A stretch of DNA of 64,000 nucleotides. Origin: Bin80 sp965208025 (GTDB lineage Bacteria > Bacteroidota > Rhodothermia > Rhodothermales > Bin80). The notes beneath the pieces were generated by a model. It searched no databases, had not been told where the DNA came from, and saw only the letters and a program-made list of their open reading frames with translations. Positions 7,663 through 17,402 of the stretch are shown here, one piece after another. The stretch lies in assembly GCA_965208025.1 (NCBI GenBank), contig OZ242302.1:2604001-2668000 (forward strand), read 5' to 3'. Within the stretch, counting starts at the first letter, position 1. Every line of letters begins with the position of its first letter. A program made the position numbers and the translations under genes.

Positions 7663-10512
7663 TTAGAGTGAATAGTCTTCAATTGGGGGGCATGAGCATA
7701 CCAAGTTCCGATCGCCATACGCCTCGTCAATCCTACGGACAGTGGGCCAAAATTTATGGTCTCGCGTCCAAGGGGCAGGAAAGGCGGCTTGCGCTCTCGT
7801 ATACGGCAGATCATAATCATCGGCGCATACCAATGCCATGGTATGTGGTGATTGCTTCAAAAGGTTTCGTTCTCGGTCTTGATTCCCCTGTTCAATCTCG
7901 GCAATTTCAGAGCGAATCGAAATCATAGCCTCGCAAAAACGATCCAATTCCGCCTTGGATTCGCTTTCGGTTGGTTCAATCATCATGGTTCCAGCTACGG
8001 GCCATGATAAGGTAGGTGCATGATACCCGTAATCCATCAGACGTTTGGCGATGTCAGCCGCTTCAATGCCACTGGTTCGCTTAAGAGGTCGTACATCAAG
8101 AATGAACTCATGCGCCACATGTCCTGCACTTCCGCGAAAGAGGATATCGTAATGCTCAGAAAGACGATGCGCCAGATAGTTTGCACTCAGGATTGCGACC
8201 TCTGAGGAACGTCTCAATCCGTTGGGGCCAAGAAGGGCAATGTAGGCCCAACTGATCACCAAGATACTCGCGCTCCCGTAGGGGGCAGATGAAACAGGCC
8301 CGATTGACTGATTCCCGCCGGTTGGAATGATCGGATGGCCTGGTAAAAAAGGTGCAAGATGATCGGCAACACAGATGGGCCCGACCCCTGGACCTCCTCC
8401 TCCATGCGGGATTGCAAACGTCTTATGAAGGTTCAGGTGACATACATCGATTCCAATATTTCCTGGCTTACAGAGTCCCACTTGTGCATTCATGTTGGCC
8501 CCATCCATGTAAACTTGTCCACCACGGGCATGTACCGCATCACAGATGTCCCGTATCCGCTCTTCAAATACTCCATAAGTGGTTGGATAGGTGATCATTA
8601 ATGCGGCTAACTTTTCACCGTGTTGAACCAACTTATTCTCTAAGTCTTCATGATCAATATCTCCATTGGCAAGGGTCTTCAACACAACCACTTTCATGCC
8701 AGCCATCACAGCACTGGCAGGATTCGTACCGTGCGCAGAATCAGGGACCAGACATACATTCCGGTGGGACTCGCCTTTGTTGGCTAGGTAGGCTCGTATC
8801 ACTAAAAGCCCAGCATACTCACCACTGGCGCCAGAATTCGGTTGCAAGGATACGGCAGAGAACCCTGTTAACTCCCCCAACCACATCTGAAGGTCTTCAA
8901 AAATTTCCTGATAACCGGATGCCTGATCCAAGGGCACGAAGGGGTGGATTCCGTTGTAGTCAGCCCAACTCACAGCGGCAAGCTGAGTAGCCGCATTCAA
9001 CTTCATTGTACAGGATCCGAGGGGGATCATACTGGTGGTGAGCGAGAGATCACGAGAAGCGAGACGGTTCAAGTAGCGCATGAGTTCCGTCTCGGAGCGA
9101 TACTGACTGAAGATAGGATGGGTCAAATATGGTGTTTCACGCGGTAGGATACCCTCATAAGAAGCGGGGATTGATCCAATCAGTTCGCTCCCACTTGGTG
9201 GGGATGCAATAAATAACGAGAGCAGATGATCTACATGAGATTCGGTTGTGGTTTCGTTTAACGAAATACAAACCGCTCCATCGTCCAAGTAGCGGAGATT
9301 AATTCCTTTTGATTCTGCGTTTTCTTTGAGCTTCTCAGGAGGATTCTCAATACAGAGGGTATCAAAAAAATCAGAATGCCGCAGACCGTAGCCATGGTTC
9401 TGCAAGCCTCTTGCGAGAGCCATGGTCCACATATGAACACAGAGGGCAATATTTCGGATTCCCTCGGGGCCATGAAAAACGGCATAAGCACCAGCCAAGA
9501 CCGCAAGCAACACCTGTGCAGTGCATATATTGCTGGTTGCCCGCGCCCGTTTGATGTGCTGCTCACGCACTTGCAGCGCCATGCGCAATGCAGGCTTCCC
9601 CTCCATATCCACCGTAACCCCAATCATGCGTCCTGGGACCTGTCGACGGAAGGCGTTCTTTGTGGCAAAAAATGCAGCGTGTGGACCTCCATAGCCCAGC
9701 GGAACTCCAAATCTTTGCGAGTTCCCGATCACCGCGTCTGCTCCAAATTTGCCAGGGGCTTGAAGCAACGCAAGGCTCAGCAGATCGGCAGCCACCGCGA
9801 GATAGGCTCCCTGTTGATGCGCTTCTTCACAGAGGTCCTTGTAGTCATCAATTTTGCCATCGGAGCCAGGATATTGAACCAATGCCCCAAACACATCTGG
9901 TGTGAATTCAAATGATGCATGATCCGCCACAACAAGATGAATTCCCAAGGGAATAGATCGCGCCTTCACGACCCCAATCGTTTGCGGATGACAGTTGCTG
10001 GAAACAAGGAATGTGTTACGTTGACGGCTCAGACGAAAGAACATGGTCATGGCTTCCGCGGCCGCTGTCCCCTCATCCAGTAAGGAGGCGTTGGCAATCT
10101 CCATTCCGGTCAGGTCTATCACCGCTGTCTGAAAGTTCAAAAGCGCTTCCAGCCGCCCTTGCGATATCTCGGCTTGATAGGGCGTATACTGAGTGTACCA
10201 GGAAGGATTCTCAAGCACTGCACGCAGGATTGCACGGGGAGTGATTGTATCATGATACCCCATCCCGATATACGAGCGAAAGATCTTGTTGCGTCGACCG
10301 ATCTTCCGCAAATCAGAAATCACAACATGTTCAGGTCGGGCCTCTGGAACATCCAAAGGCTGATCATCCAGTATAGATGCTGGGACCGTCTGTTCAATCA
10401 ACTCGCTTAACGTGCGGAGACCAAGCGTTTCAATCATCTCTTGTACATCCGTCTTTGATGGACCAATGTGTCGAGCGGCAAACCGATCTGCATGCGGAAG
10501 ATGTGTACCCAT
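7663..10512 (-). CDS. gcvP: Glycine dehydrogenase (decarboxylating), P-protein of the glycine cleavage system
   Basis: At 949 residues this is the long, unsplit form in which both halves of the P-protein are fused. It decarboxylates glycine and passes the aminomethyl group to the lipoyl H-protein. Visible hallmarks are the N-terminal FAARHIGPS, the segment SMIPLGSCTMKLNAA (about 495-508), SAHGTNPAS near 592-600, and the pyridoxal-phosphate lysine K697 in LNLHKTFAIPHGGGGPG. ATG at 10512 is the only start that keeps the conserved N-terminus; no strong ribosome-binding site precedes it. gcvT and gcvH are not in the window. Only 53 bases separate it from rnc, leaving no room for a glycine riboswitch, so it depends on the upstream transcript or a short promoter. 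Confidence 0.97.
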   Translation of the reverse strand: MGTHLPHADRFAARHIGPSKTDVQEMIETLGLRTLSELIEQTVPASILDDQPLDVPEARPEHVVISDLRKIGRRNKIFRSYIGMGYHDTITPRAILRAVLENPSWYTQYTPYQAEISQGRLEALLNFQTAVIDLTGMEIANASLLDEGTAAAEAMTMFFRLSRQRNTFLVSSNCHPQTIGVVKARSIPLGIHLVVADHASFEFTPDVFGALVQYPGSDGKIDDYKDLCEEAHQQGAYLAVAADLLSLALLQAPGKFGADAVIGNSQRFGVPLGYGGPHAAFFATKNAFRRQVPGRMIGVTVDMEGKPALRMALQVREQHIKRARATSNICTAQVLLAVLAGAYAVFHGPEGIRNIALCVHMWTMALARGLQNHGYGLRHSDFFDTLCIENPPEKLKENAESKGINLRYLDDGAVCISLNETTTESHVDHLLSLFIASPPSGSELIGSIPASYEGILPRETPYLTHPIFSQYRSETELMRYLNRLASRDLSLTTSMIPLGSCTMKLNAATQLAAVSWADYNGIHPFVPLDQASGYQEIFEDLQMWLGELTGFSAVSLQPNSGASGEYAGLLVIRAYLANKGESHRNVCLVPDSAHGTNPASAVMAGMKVVVLKTLANGDIDHEDLENKLVQHGEKLAALMITYPTTYGVFEERIRDICDAVHARGGQVYMDGANMNAQVGLCKPGNIGIDVCHLNLHKTFAIPHGGGGPGVGPICVADHLAPFLPGHPIIPTGGNQSIGPVSSAPYGSASILVISWAYIALLGPNGLRRSSEVAILSANYLAHRLSEHYDILFRGSAGHVAHEFILDVRPLKRTSGIEAADIAKRLMDYGYHAPTLSWPVAGTMMIEPTESESKAELDRFCEAMISIRSEIAEIEQGNQDRERNLLKQSPHTMALVCADDYDLPYTRAQAAFPAPWTRDHKFWPTVRRIDEAYGDRNLVCSCPPIEDYSL

Positions 10513-10565
10513 TCGTTAGTTCATCGAAAATATTAAGTGAAAAAGAGTGAGGTTAGAACGACTGA

Positions 10566-11312
10566 TTAGGGCGTTGATTCATCGCTTTTTGAAAGTGACT
10601 CCAGGGCTTGACGGGCAGCCTGTTGTTCGGCTTTCTTTTTGCTGGTTGCTTGACCCCTGCCGTGGCAAGATTCTCCGACATAAACATCCATGGTAAAGAT
10701 CAAGTCATGGGGAGGGCCATCCGTTGCCACATGAAGATAATCCGGCTGTGGCCATCCCTTGGCTTGAACGAACTCTTGTAGAGTACTCTTGTAATTCTCA
10801 TTTTTGGCGATTAACCGGGCTAAGTCTACTTGTTCAAGGATATGCTTATGAATGAATTGATGTGAACCAGTTATACCACTGTCAAGATGAATCGCACCAA
10901 TAATTGACTCCAAACAGTCGCCAAGGATTGAATCACTGGTTCGACCGCCTTGCGATTCCGTATGTGAATCCAATTCAATGAATGCTCCGATTCCAAGGTC
11001 ATGAGCGACTCTGGCACAGGCTTTCCCACTGACCAACTTGGATCGTGTAGAAGTAAGAAATCCTTGCATTTTCTCGGGGAATCTATGATACAGATATTCT
11101 GCTACTACCAAGCCAAGAATTGCATCCCCAAGAAATTCTAATCTCTCATAAGACTGCGAGGTCACAGGATTTTGATTCCGCTCGGCAGACGGGTGTCTGA
11201 GGGCCTTTTCAAATAGAGAGATATCATAGATTCGGATCCCCAGCGCACGCTCAATTTGGATCCAGTAAGGATGAGTCCTACGGGAAAATATTCGCTGGAG
11301 ATTTCGTATCAT
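10566..11312 (-). CDS. rnc: Ribonuclease III
   Basis: Encodes a 248-residue double-strand-specific endoribonuclease that matures rRNA precursors and some mRNAs. The signature ERLEFLGDA is at residues 56-64. The metal-binding acidic residues correspond to E56, D63, D132 and E135 (the last two in GDCLESIIGAIHLD). A double-stranded RNA-binding domain follows from about residue 170 (YKSTLQEFVQAKG to KKKAEQQAARQAL). The N-terminal extension of about 20 residues before the catalytic domain is basic. It heads the leftward unit rnc-gcvP-creD and is divergent from the PspB-like gene with a 66-bp gap holding both promoters. Length and motifs are complete. Confidence 0.96.
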   Translation of the reverse strand: MIRNLQRIFSRRTHPYWIQIERALGIRIYDISLFEKALRHPSAERNQNPVTSQSYERLEFLGDAILGLVVAEYLYHRFPEKMQGFLTSTRSKLVSGKACARVAHDLGIGAFIELDSHTESQGGRTSDSILGDCLESIIGAIHLDSGITGSHQFIHKHILEQVDLARLIAKNENYKSTLQEFVQAKGWPQPDYLHVATDGPPHDLIFTMDVYVGESCHGRGQATSKKKAEQQAARQALESLSKSDESTP

Positions 11313-11378
11313 GCAACCAGAATCTCATCTTGGAGTATCCATGAACTTGGAATTTTACGAAACAAGTCAATCAAAGTC

Positions 11379-11657
11379 ATGATATGGGTTATCGTTCCAA
11401 TCATCGCAATTGTAGCTCCATTGTGTTACGGTGCATTTGATAAATGGGTAAAACTCCAAAAGATGCGGATGAATGCGCCAGTTACAGATAATTATGTCGC
11501 ACGACTTGCCGAGACCGAAGATGCCCTTGAAGCAGCCCAGCGGCGCATAGAAAATCTGGAATCAATTGTAGTCTCTCGGCTACTAGAGGATCCCTCTGCC
11601 AAGGAGGCCATTGACATTGAGGCATCCGAGATGATCGCGCAAAGTGCTTCAAAGTAA
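11379..11657 (+). CDS. Small PspB-like membrane protein
   Basis: A 92-residue protein from ATG 11379 has one N-terminal membrane helix (MIWVIVPIIAIVAPLCYGAF), a short linker, and a cytoplasmic helix with heptad character (VARLAETEDALEAAQRRIENLESIV). That layout matches PspB of the phage-shock response, which with PspC senses inner-membrane stress. PspA and PspC are not adjacent, so the function is inferred from shape alone. An in-frame extension back to about 11256 would overlap rnc and remove the membrane helix from the N-terminus, so I prefer the short start. It has its own promoter region shared with rnc. Confidence 0.65.
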   Translation: MIWVIVPIIAIVAPLCYGAFDKWVKLQKMRMNAPVTDNYVARLAETEDALEAAQRRIENLESIVVSRLLEDPSAKEAIDIEASEMIAQSASK

Positions 11658-12188
11658 GGAGCAGGATCATTTCATTCATGCTTGGTTTGGAAGTTTCAGT
11701 GTTCTTTGTGCTGGCTCGAGCCGCGTTTTGTAAATTTGATTATTCACCCGATCAACCAATCTGCAAGTTCAGTTCTGGCGCTGAGGGGATGGCAATCAAG
11801 TCCTCAATGTAGAAAAGAAGATCAAAAACCATGGAATCCAGTCCACCCTGATTGAGGAGATCGTCACGCCAGAAAAATGATGGTCTCACGGCTCTTTGGT
11901 CTGGAGTTCAGGTCTGGATCGGGCTGATGATCCAGGCAAAGGAAGATTTGAGTCTTGATCACCCAAGGTCATGTCACAATCAGCTACACACCGTTTCTCA
12001 AAGTACAATAGAGAATGCTCTCGCTTCCATGAATTCACCAACGATCATCTGTATCATTGAGAGCAGTCACACCAATCCTGTTGCATGAGTGAGAATCACG
12101 AACACTTGCCTTTCAGATCTTAGCAGGGAGAATGGGGGCAGGTGTAAGAGGGAGTCATACGGTTGGGAATTACCTGGAGATTTGAAGT
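11658..12188. other. Intergenic, no supported gene
   Basis: About 530 bases after the PspB-like gene, convergent with the oxygenase gene. A plus-strand frame of 78 codons (11852-12088) has no coding character I can recognise. No clear terminator with a T run was found. Confidence 0.4.
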
Positions 12189-13394
12189 TTACCATTCCTG
12201 AGAGAGGGCATCCTTCACATGAGTGGGCAATCTGTAGCTGATTCCAATCGTGTCAAATGCGGAGATTCCCAGTAATTCCGAAAAGTTTTTCCTCCGAATA
12301 AATTGAGTATCCTTGAGGAGTCGCTCAAGCATGATGGAGCCTCGGAAGAAAATCAGGGCCAGAAATCCGTTGGACTTGGGATATTGAAACTGCTCCGAAA
12401 GCTTGCGACCAAGAAGTATGCGTGAGAGCGAATAGGCTAGATCAAGCTGAGCTTTCGCTTGCTTTTCGTCTGTGGTGCCAGTCACACTTGGTATAGCATG
12501 AATAAGTGCGTTCGCAACATCAGCAGAAATTTGGTCGGGCGGTGGTTCACACAACAAGCCAATTTTGAAGAATTTTCGAGCATCCTCAATTGTCTCGTAT
12601 AGTATGGCATCAGGAACCCCGAACAAATAACCTACATAGCGCCATACATCCATGATACTTTGTTTTTCTTCCCGACTGAATCGCACGCCGAGCCGTTTGG
12701 CAAAATACAAGAGACGCATGGAGAACACCGAGATCGCAAAACCAATATGGGCAGCACTCAGCGGGTAGCCCCAGGATTGGGAATCCCACTCATCCGAGCG
12801 GTTAAGTAGGTAGCGAATTTTTGAATGAACAAATCGGATGCGCACGGTGATTTTGTACCCATCATTGGTGCGCAACATACCGTCAGGATAAAAAATTTCA
12901 AGTAGATGCCGCGCATTGAAACCCAGACGACGTTTGGTATTGTCCGATCCGACGCGCCCAGTGATGTAGAAAGATTTGGAGATCATCGTAGAAAATCCCT
13001 CCACCAGAACGCCCGCGACAAATGCGCCGAGGACGAGGCCAGCATTTTTATAGATGGCTGGATTCGATGGCTTAAAGGCTTCGTAGTTTAGCCAAGGAGG
13101 ATGGACGTGATCCAACTTATGAAAGAAATTGCGAAGACTCTCGGGAGCATCGGCCAGAAGTTCTTCATTTTGTTCAATGCCTGCGGCCACAAACAGGTTG
13201 AGTTCCCAAGGCTCCAGCTTTGGCATACAGTCTTCCATGACAGGATCCAGATCAGGATCCCCGATGGTTGTATGGCGAACATATTTTTCTGCGAGGGAAG
13301 AATCTTTCAATCTGGCTTTTGGATAACCTTGCAGATAACTGTCAGGAATGACAAATGGGGGTGGGCTGGAGTTGCCAGATTCAACAGTAGACAT
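12189..13394 (-). CDS. MpaB/Lcp-type oxygenase-like protein (DUF2236)
   Basis: The 401-residue protein matches the DUF2236 group that includes latex-clearing protein Lcp and fungal MpaB, b-type haem oxygenases. The recognisable core runs from about residue 165 (ITVRIRFVHSKIRYLL) through GYPLSAAHIGFAISVFSMRLL, with a histidine in the position expected for the haem ligand, to SIMDVWRYVGYLFGVPDAI. There is no signal peptide, unlike secreted Lcp, so it is probably cytosolic and its substrate unknown. The start ATG at 13394 gives a Ser/Pro-rich leader. The gene stands alone between two gene-poor stretches. Confidence 0.75.
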   Translation of the reverse strand: MSTVESGNSSPPPFVIPDSYLQGYPKARLKDSSLAEKYVRHTTIGDPDLDPVMEDCMPKLEPWELNLFVAAGIEQNEELLADAPESLRNFFHKLDHVHPPWLNYEAFKPSNPAIYKNAGLVLGAFVAGVLVEGFSTMISKSFYITGRVGSDNTKRRLGFNARHLLEIFYPDGMLRTNDGYKITVRIRFVHSKIRYLLNRSDEWDSQSWGYPLSAAHIGFAISVFSMRLLYFAKRLGVRFSREEKQSIMDVWRYVGYLFGVPDAILYETIEDARKFFKIGLLCEPPPDQISADVANALIHAIPSVTGTTDEKQAKAQLDLAYSLSRILLGRKLSEQFQYPKSNGFLALIFFRGSIMLERLLKDTQFIRRKNFSELLGISAFDTIGISYRLPTHVKDALSQEW

Positions 13395-14619
13395 TTTTTT
13401 CTACAAGTTGGTGGCAGCTTATTGAAGAATTTATGTAGACCTTACAAATCATCCGAAAGTTCGGTGGTAGTATTTTGGAGGTAATACGAAAGCCCAAACG
13501 ACTAAATCAATCAAGGAAAGAGATTCAATTCAAATAATACCACCTTAATAGGACAGGGAAATGTAATCTGGGGCAAATCAAGTCTAATAGTCTGTAATGA
13601 TGTAAGTTATTGAGGTTCATCAATCTGAACCAATTCGGAAGGTAATGCGGCAAAGCATAAAAATCCTTGGCTGTCCATGGTCATCCGTCAAAAGCTTGAT
13701 TTGCAAGACACTATGAGCATAAGTACATGATTTGTTGGCAGAGCAAAGGTAGCCCCTCGTTAGAGGTATCGTCAAGATTGAGTGGAAAAATTTTCGTGAT
13801 ACGCTCTCTTCCAATGTAAGTCATGCCATTTATTCGGTATTATCAAAGTAGAACAATTGGCTTTATACGATTATCTTGCTGATTGGTGCAATATTTATCT
13901 TCTTAAACCTACTGAAACGGTCAGAATTCGCCCAATCTTTGTTAAGATTGGAAGAAAATTGTTCGGCATTGGCAACCAAAATTACAACTTGAATCAAACT
14001 TGCTCATGCGAGTTAGAACAAATCGGGAAAAGAATTCCAAACCGTTGAACTCCTATAAGTTGGATACGGGGAGTCTGAGATTAGATACAGGTCAAGTTCT
14101 CATGATCTTGATCGAACACTCATGGTAGGCAATGGGGCACAATTCAAAGGTGTGGGGCAAGGTGTACATGAGCGAGGTGTCATGGAGGGGAGTACTTCGG
14201 CAAATGATGATTCATGCACGCAAGTTTGTAATGCCAATGATTGCAGTTACCCCAGATTAAGAAACCAGTGGCTACCTGATGCGGATGGTGCATCCTGATT
14301 CATTCAAGAATGATCCATTTTTTGCCTTTCATAATCCAGATGCACGGAAAAGTCCAGAACATGCAAAAGTGACCGGCGATTGATGAGCTCCCATTTTCTT
14401 TCTCATTGCATTAGTTTATATCTTTTATCCTTTGAGAAGAGTTTAAGACTAAATCAGACCAAATGTCGAATGAATTTAACGAAGAATTGTGACTAAACAC
14501 GCAATGATTCAAGCGAGAAAAGAAACCATGAAGGATCCCTATTTGGGATCCTTGGTAGGCCATTGTTCATTCATGCCTGTAACCATTTCATTCAATTGTA
14601 GGGCGCCGCAGTAAAACGG
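13395..14619. other. Gene-poor stretch of 1.2 kb
   Basis: No frame here has convincing coding character. Candidates of about 63 codons occur on both strands (13620-13814 minus, 13857-14048 plus). A plus-strand frame near 14150-14385 reads plausibly but is broken by a stop near 14260, which could be a decayed gene. An inverted repeat near the right end is listed separately. The promoter of the efflux operon must lie in the last few hundred bases, but I cannot point to it. Confidence 0.4.
14531..14553. repeat. Short perfect inverted repeat upstream of the efflux operon
   Basis: AAGGATCCC and GGGATCCTT flank a 5-base loop (TATTT), 66 bases before the start of the outer-membrane factor gene. A 9-bp stem without a following T run could be a leader hairpin or an operator for a dimeric repressor. 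No regulator gene is adjacent. Confidence 0.4.
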
Positions 14620-16158
14620 ATGATGAATCCTGTAAATTTATCTCCCTCGTTCATCAACGGGACACATTCCAAGCGATTCCAGACGGATTTTCGCATAAGA
14701 CCTTATATGATTCTTGGGGTTTTTGTGGTGGCAATTCTCTCAGGTTGTTCCATGGCACCACGCTTGGAGGATCCCGTGGAGTTGCCCCCTGATCGGTTTG
14801 AGTCTGCCGTACTTGATGACCGTGCTTCGCAGCACCTATGGTGGCACGGCTTTGGGGATCCAACTTTAAATCAGTTGATTGATTCGGTCATCGTCCGCAA
14901 TCTGGATCTGCGCGTGGCGGTGGCCCGAGTGGCAGAACTGCAGAATCGTTACCGGATTGCGCAGGCGGAGCAGTTTCCAGCCGTTCAGCTGAATCTTCAA
15001 CGGGACCAGCAAGATACCCCTTCAAATACGGGGATTGGGGGACAGATTTCAGAGAATTTTACGATCTCAGACGAGCCTCTATTGCCGGAGCGCTTTGATT
15101 TCACAACATACAGCGCGTCGCTTGGATTTGCATATGAGTTTGATTTTTGGGGCCAGGCTCGGGGAGCGAAGCAGGCAGGACTCTGGGAGTTTTTTGTCTC
15201 TCAATCCGATGCACGCACCGTTCTGATGGGAATCATCAGTGAGACGGTTGCCATATATTTTGAGATTGCCGCATACCAAAAAACTCTTGAGCTTACCAGA
15301 GAGAATGTCAACATCCTCACCGAGCGAGCAAGTGTCACATCAGATCGTTACGAGCGAGGCTTATTATCATCTCTTGAATATTATGCTGCACAGCAGGAGC
15401 TGGATGCGACCAAAGCGGATCTTCCTCTCCTTGAAAGCCAATTAGAGATTGCCAGAGGACGGCTTCCTCTGCTTTTGGGGCGTTATCAGATGCCGATGGA
15501 CACTCTGTTGGTTTCTGAGCAGGCCTATGCGTATTCTCTGGAAGAAATTCCCAGCGGACTTCCATCCGATTTGCTTCAGGAGCGACCGGATGTAGTTGCT
15601 GCATTCCAGCGTTTAGAAGCGGCCCGTGAACGGATTGGTGTTGCACGAGCGACGCAGTTTCCCAGTTTCTCATTAACAGGCGTTGCGGGTACCCAGAGCA
15701 GTAAGCTCTCTGATCTGGTACAGACGAGTCAGAATTTTTGGTTGTTTGGGGCGGGCCTCGTCGCCCCCATATTTAATGCAGGAAAAATTCGGTCAAATAT
15801 TCGGGTCGCTTGGTCTCAGTATGAGCAGCTCGCTCTCCAATATGAGAAGACTGTATTGATGGCATTTCAGGATGTGGAGGCTGCCCTGATTCACTATGGA
15901 AAGTTGAGAGAGCGCAATGCTTTACTCGTTTCGGCGCGTTCCTCTGCTGAGGATCGGGCTCGTGACGAGCAGCGGCGTTACCTACAAGGTATCGGGAACT
16001 ACTTGGCCCTATTGAATGCGCGGCGCAACCTCGTGATGTCAGAGTTGGCAATCATAGAATCTCGCCGTGCTCTGACCGAGGCTCGCTTAGCGGTACACCG
16101 AGCTCTTGGTGGTGCATGGATTGAAGATGCAAACCCGATTGAATCTATGTCTCAGTAA
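14620..16158 (+). CDS. RND efflux outer-membrane factor, NodT/OprM type lipoprotein
   Basis: At 512 residues the protein has the length of TolC-family outer-membrane factors. The N-terminus RIRPYMILGVFVVAILSGC ends in a lipobox with Cys43 as the lipidation site. Two related halves follow, each with long helical stretches (NLDLRVAVARVAELQNRYRI, and from about 330 LEAARERIGVARATQFPSF) and an outer-membrane strand pair. It should form the trimeric exit duct for the adaptor and pump encoded next. ATG 14620 is kept because starting at Met30 would leave too short a signal. The gene is first in the operon, 45 bases before the adaptor gene. Confidence 0.93.
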   Translation: MMNPVNLSPSFINGTHSKRFQTDFRIRPYMILGVFVVAILSGCSMAPRLEDPVELPPDRFESAVLDDRASQHLWWHGFGDPTLNQLIDSVIVRNLDLRVAVARVAELQNRYRIAQAEQFPAVQLNLQRDQQDTPSNTGIGGQISENFTISDEPLLPERFDFTTYSASLGFAYEFDFWGQARGAKQAGLWEFFVSQSDARTVLMGIISETVAIYFEIAAYQKTLELTRENVNILTERASVTSDRYERGLLSSLEYYAAQQELDATKADLPLLESQLEIARGRLPLLLGRYQMPMDTLLVSEQAYAYSLEEIPSGLPSDLLQERPDVVAAFQRLEAARERIGVARATQFPSFSLTGVAGTQSSKLSDLVQTSQNFWLFGAGLVAPIFNAGKIRSNIRVAWSQYEQLALQYEKTVLMAFQDVEAALIHYGKLRERNALLVSARSSAEDRARDEQRRYLQGIGNYLALLNARRNLVMSELAIIESRRALTEARLAVHRALGGAWIEDANPIESMSQ

Positions 16159-16203
16159 CTTTCATTGTTCACTCATGCTTGAACAAAGGTAGGAAAATAC
16201 AAC

Positions 16204-17379
16204 ATGGACAAAAGAAGAATCATATTCATTGCAATCGCAGTCGTAGTGGTTACGGGCATCACAATCTCCGCCATCATCCTGCCCGGGTTACGCTCCTCTA
16301 CACCAGAATCAGCCAGCGCTCTATCTCTTCCTCTGGTCACTACGGTTGTACCAGAAGGTCAAGAAGGACGAATCATGATACGAGGCAATGGAACGGTTCA
16401 ACCGCTGCGCAAAGTAACACTTATGGCAGAGGTTTCAGGAACGATCGTTTGGGTCGCCGACCAGTTTGTAACTGGTGGCACATTTCGTCAAGGTCAGAAG
16501 ATTCTACAAATTGATTCTACCGATTATGTCAATGCTGTGACCATGGCGCGGGCTGAGGTAGTTCAGCGGCAGTTTGATTTATTAAGAGCAGAAGAAGAGA
16601 TGGCCATCGCTCGGGAAGAATGGGCGCTTTTAGAAACTCGAACGGGTGTGCAGCGGTCGCCTGACAGCACGGAGCTTGGAAGCCTAGTGTTTAAGGAGCC
16701 GCAGTGGAAAGCCGCCATTGCACTTCTTCAAAGTGCGGAGGCGCGGTTGAGTGATGCAGAGAAGCGTCTGGAACGAACACGGATCACTGCTCCCTATAAT
16801 GGGCGTTTGAGGACTAAAGCCGCTGATCTCGGGCAATTCGTGGCGCCAGGCCAAATGATTGCCTCCTATTATGGGACCGATGTGATGGAGATCAGTGTCC
16901 CTGTATCTGGCCGTGATGTATCACTTCTGGGAGACGTACTTTCTCGTCGGACCGTTGCTGCTCGTGCCCGAATCCTCGCGCGGTATGCGGGGAGTGAGCA
17001 TGAATGGACAGGAGTTGTGCATCGCACCGAAGGTGCACTTGAAGAGGCTACTCGGACATTGAATGTCATCGTTCGTGTAAGGGGGTCAGATATGAATCGT
17101 GGAACGCGTCCACCTCTTTTGGTTGGCACCTTTGTTACGGTTTATCTGGAAGGTAGGTATTATGAACAATACTTTACGTTGCCCCGTGAAACTCTTCAGG
17201 ACGGAGGAGAGATCTGGGTCGTACGCGGTGGACAAATATATCCGCAACCCATAGAGATCCTTCACGAAGTGGAAGATACTCTCTACACATTATCGGGAAT
17301 TACTACCGAAGATTCGGTGATTACGAGCACGCTAAACGTTGTCACCGAAGGAATGCGTGTACGCACTGCACTAGATTAG
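16204..17379 (+). CDS. RND efflux periplasmic adaptor (HlyD/AcrA family)
   Basis: The 391-residue membrane-fusion protein begins with an N-terminal anchor (RIIFIAIAVVVVTGITISAI). A barrel-sandwich strand (MAEVSGTIVWV) leads to a coiled-coil hairpin (about 105-190, RAEVVQRQFDLLRAEEEMAI to LSDAEKRLERTRI) and back to the lipoyl half (PYNGRLRTKAADLGQFV), then the beta-barrel and membrane-proximal domains. It bridges the pump and the outer-membrane duct. A GGTAGGAAAA stretch lies just upstream of ATG. It sits between its two partner genes, 23 bases before the pump gene. Confidence 0.93.
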   Translation: MDKRRIIFIAIAVVVVTGITISAIILPGLRSSTPESASALSLPLVTTVVPEGQEGRIMIRGNGTVQPLRKVTLMAEVSGTIVWVADQFVTGGTFRQGQKILQIDSTDYVNAVTMARAEVVQRQFDLLRAEEEMAIAREEWALLETRTGVQRSPDSTELGSLVFKEPQWKAAIALLQSAEARLSDAEKRLERTRITAPYNGRLRTKAADLGQFVAPGQMIASYYGTDVMEISVPVSGRDVSLLGDVLSRRTVAARARILARYAGSEHEWTGVVHRTEGALEEATRTLNVIVRVRGSDMNRGTRPPLLVGTFVTVYLEGRYYEQYFTLPRETLQDGGEIWVVRGGQIYPQPIEILHEVEDTLYTLSGITTEDSVITSTLNVVTEGMRVRTALD

Positions 17380-17402
17380 CTTTAAGCGAAAAGTCGGTCA
17401 AT

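Noticed and set aside
10513..10565. Glycine riboswitch upstream of gcvP
   Set aside because: Only 53 bases separate rnc and gcvP, too few for a glycine riboswitch, and no such structure is visible.
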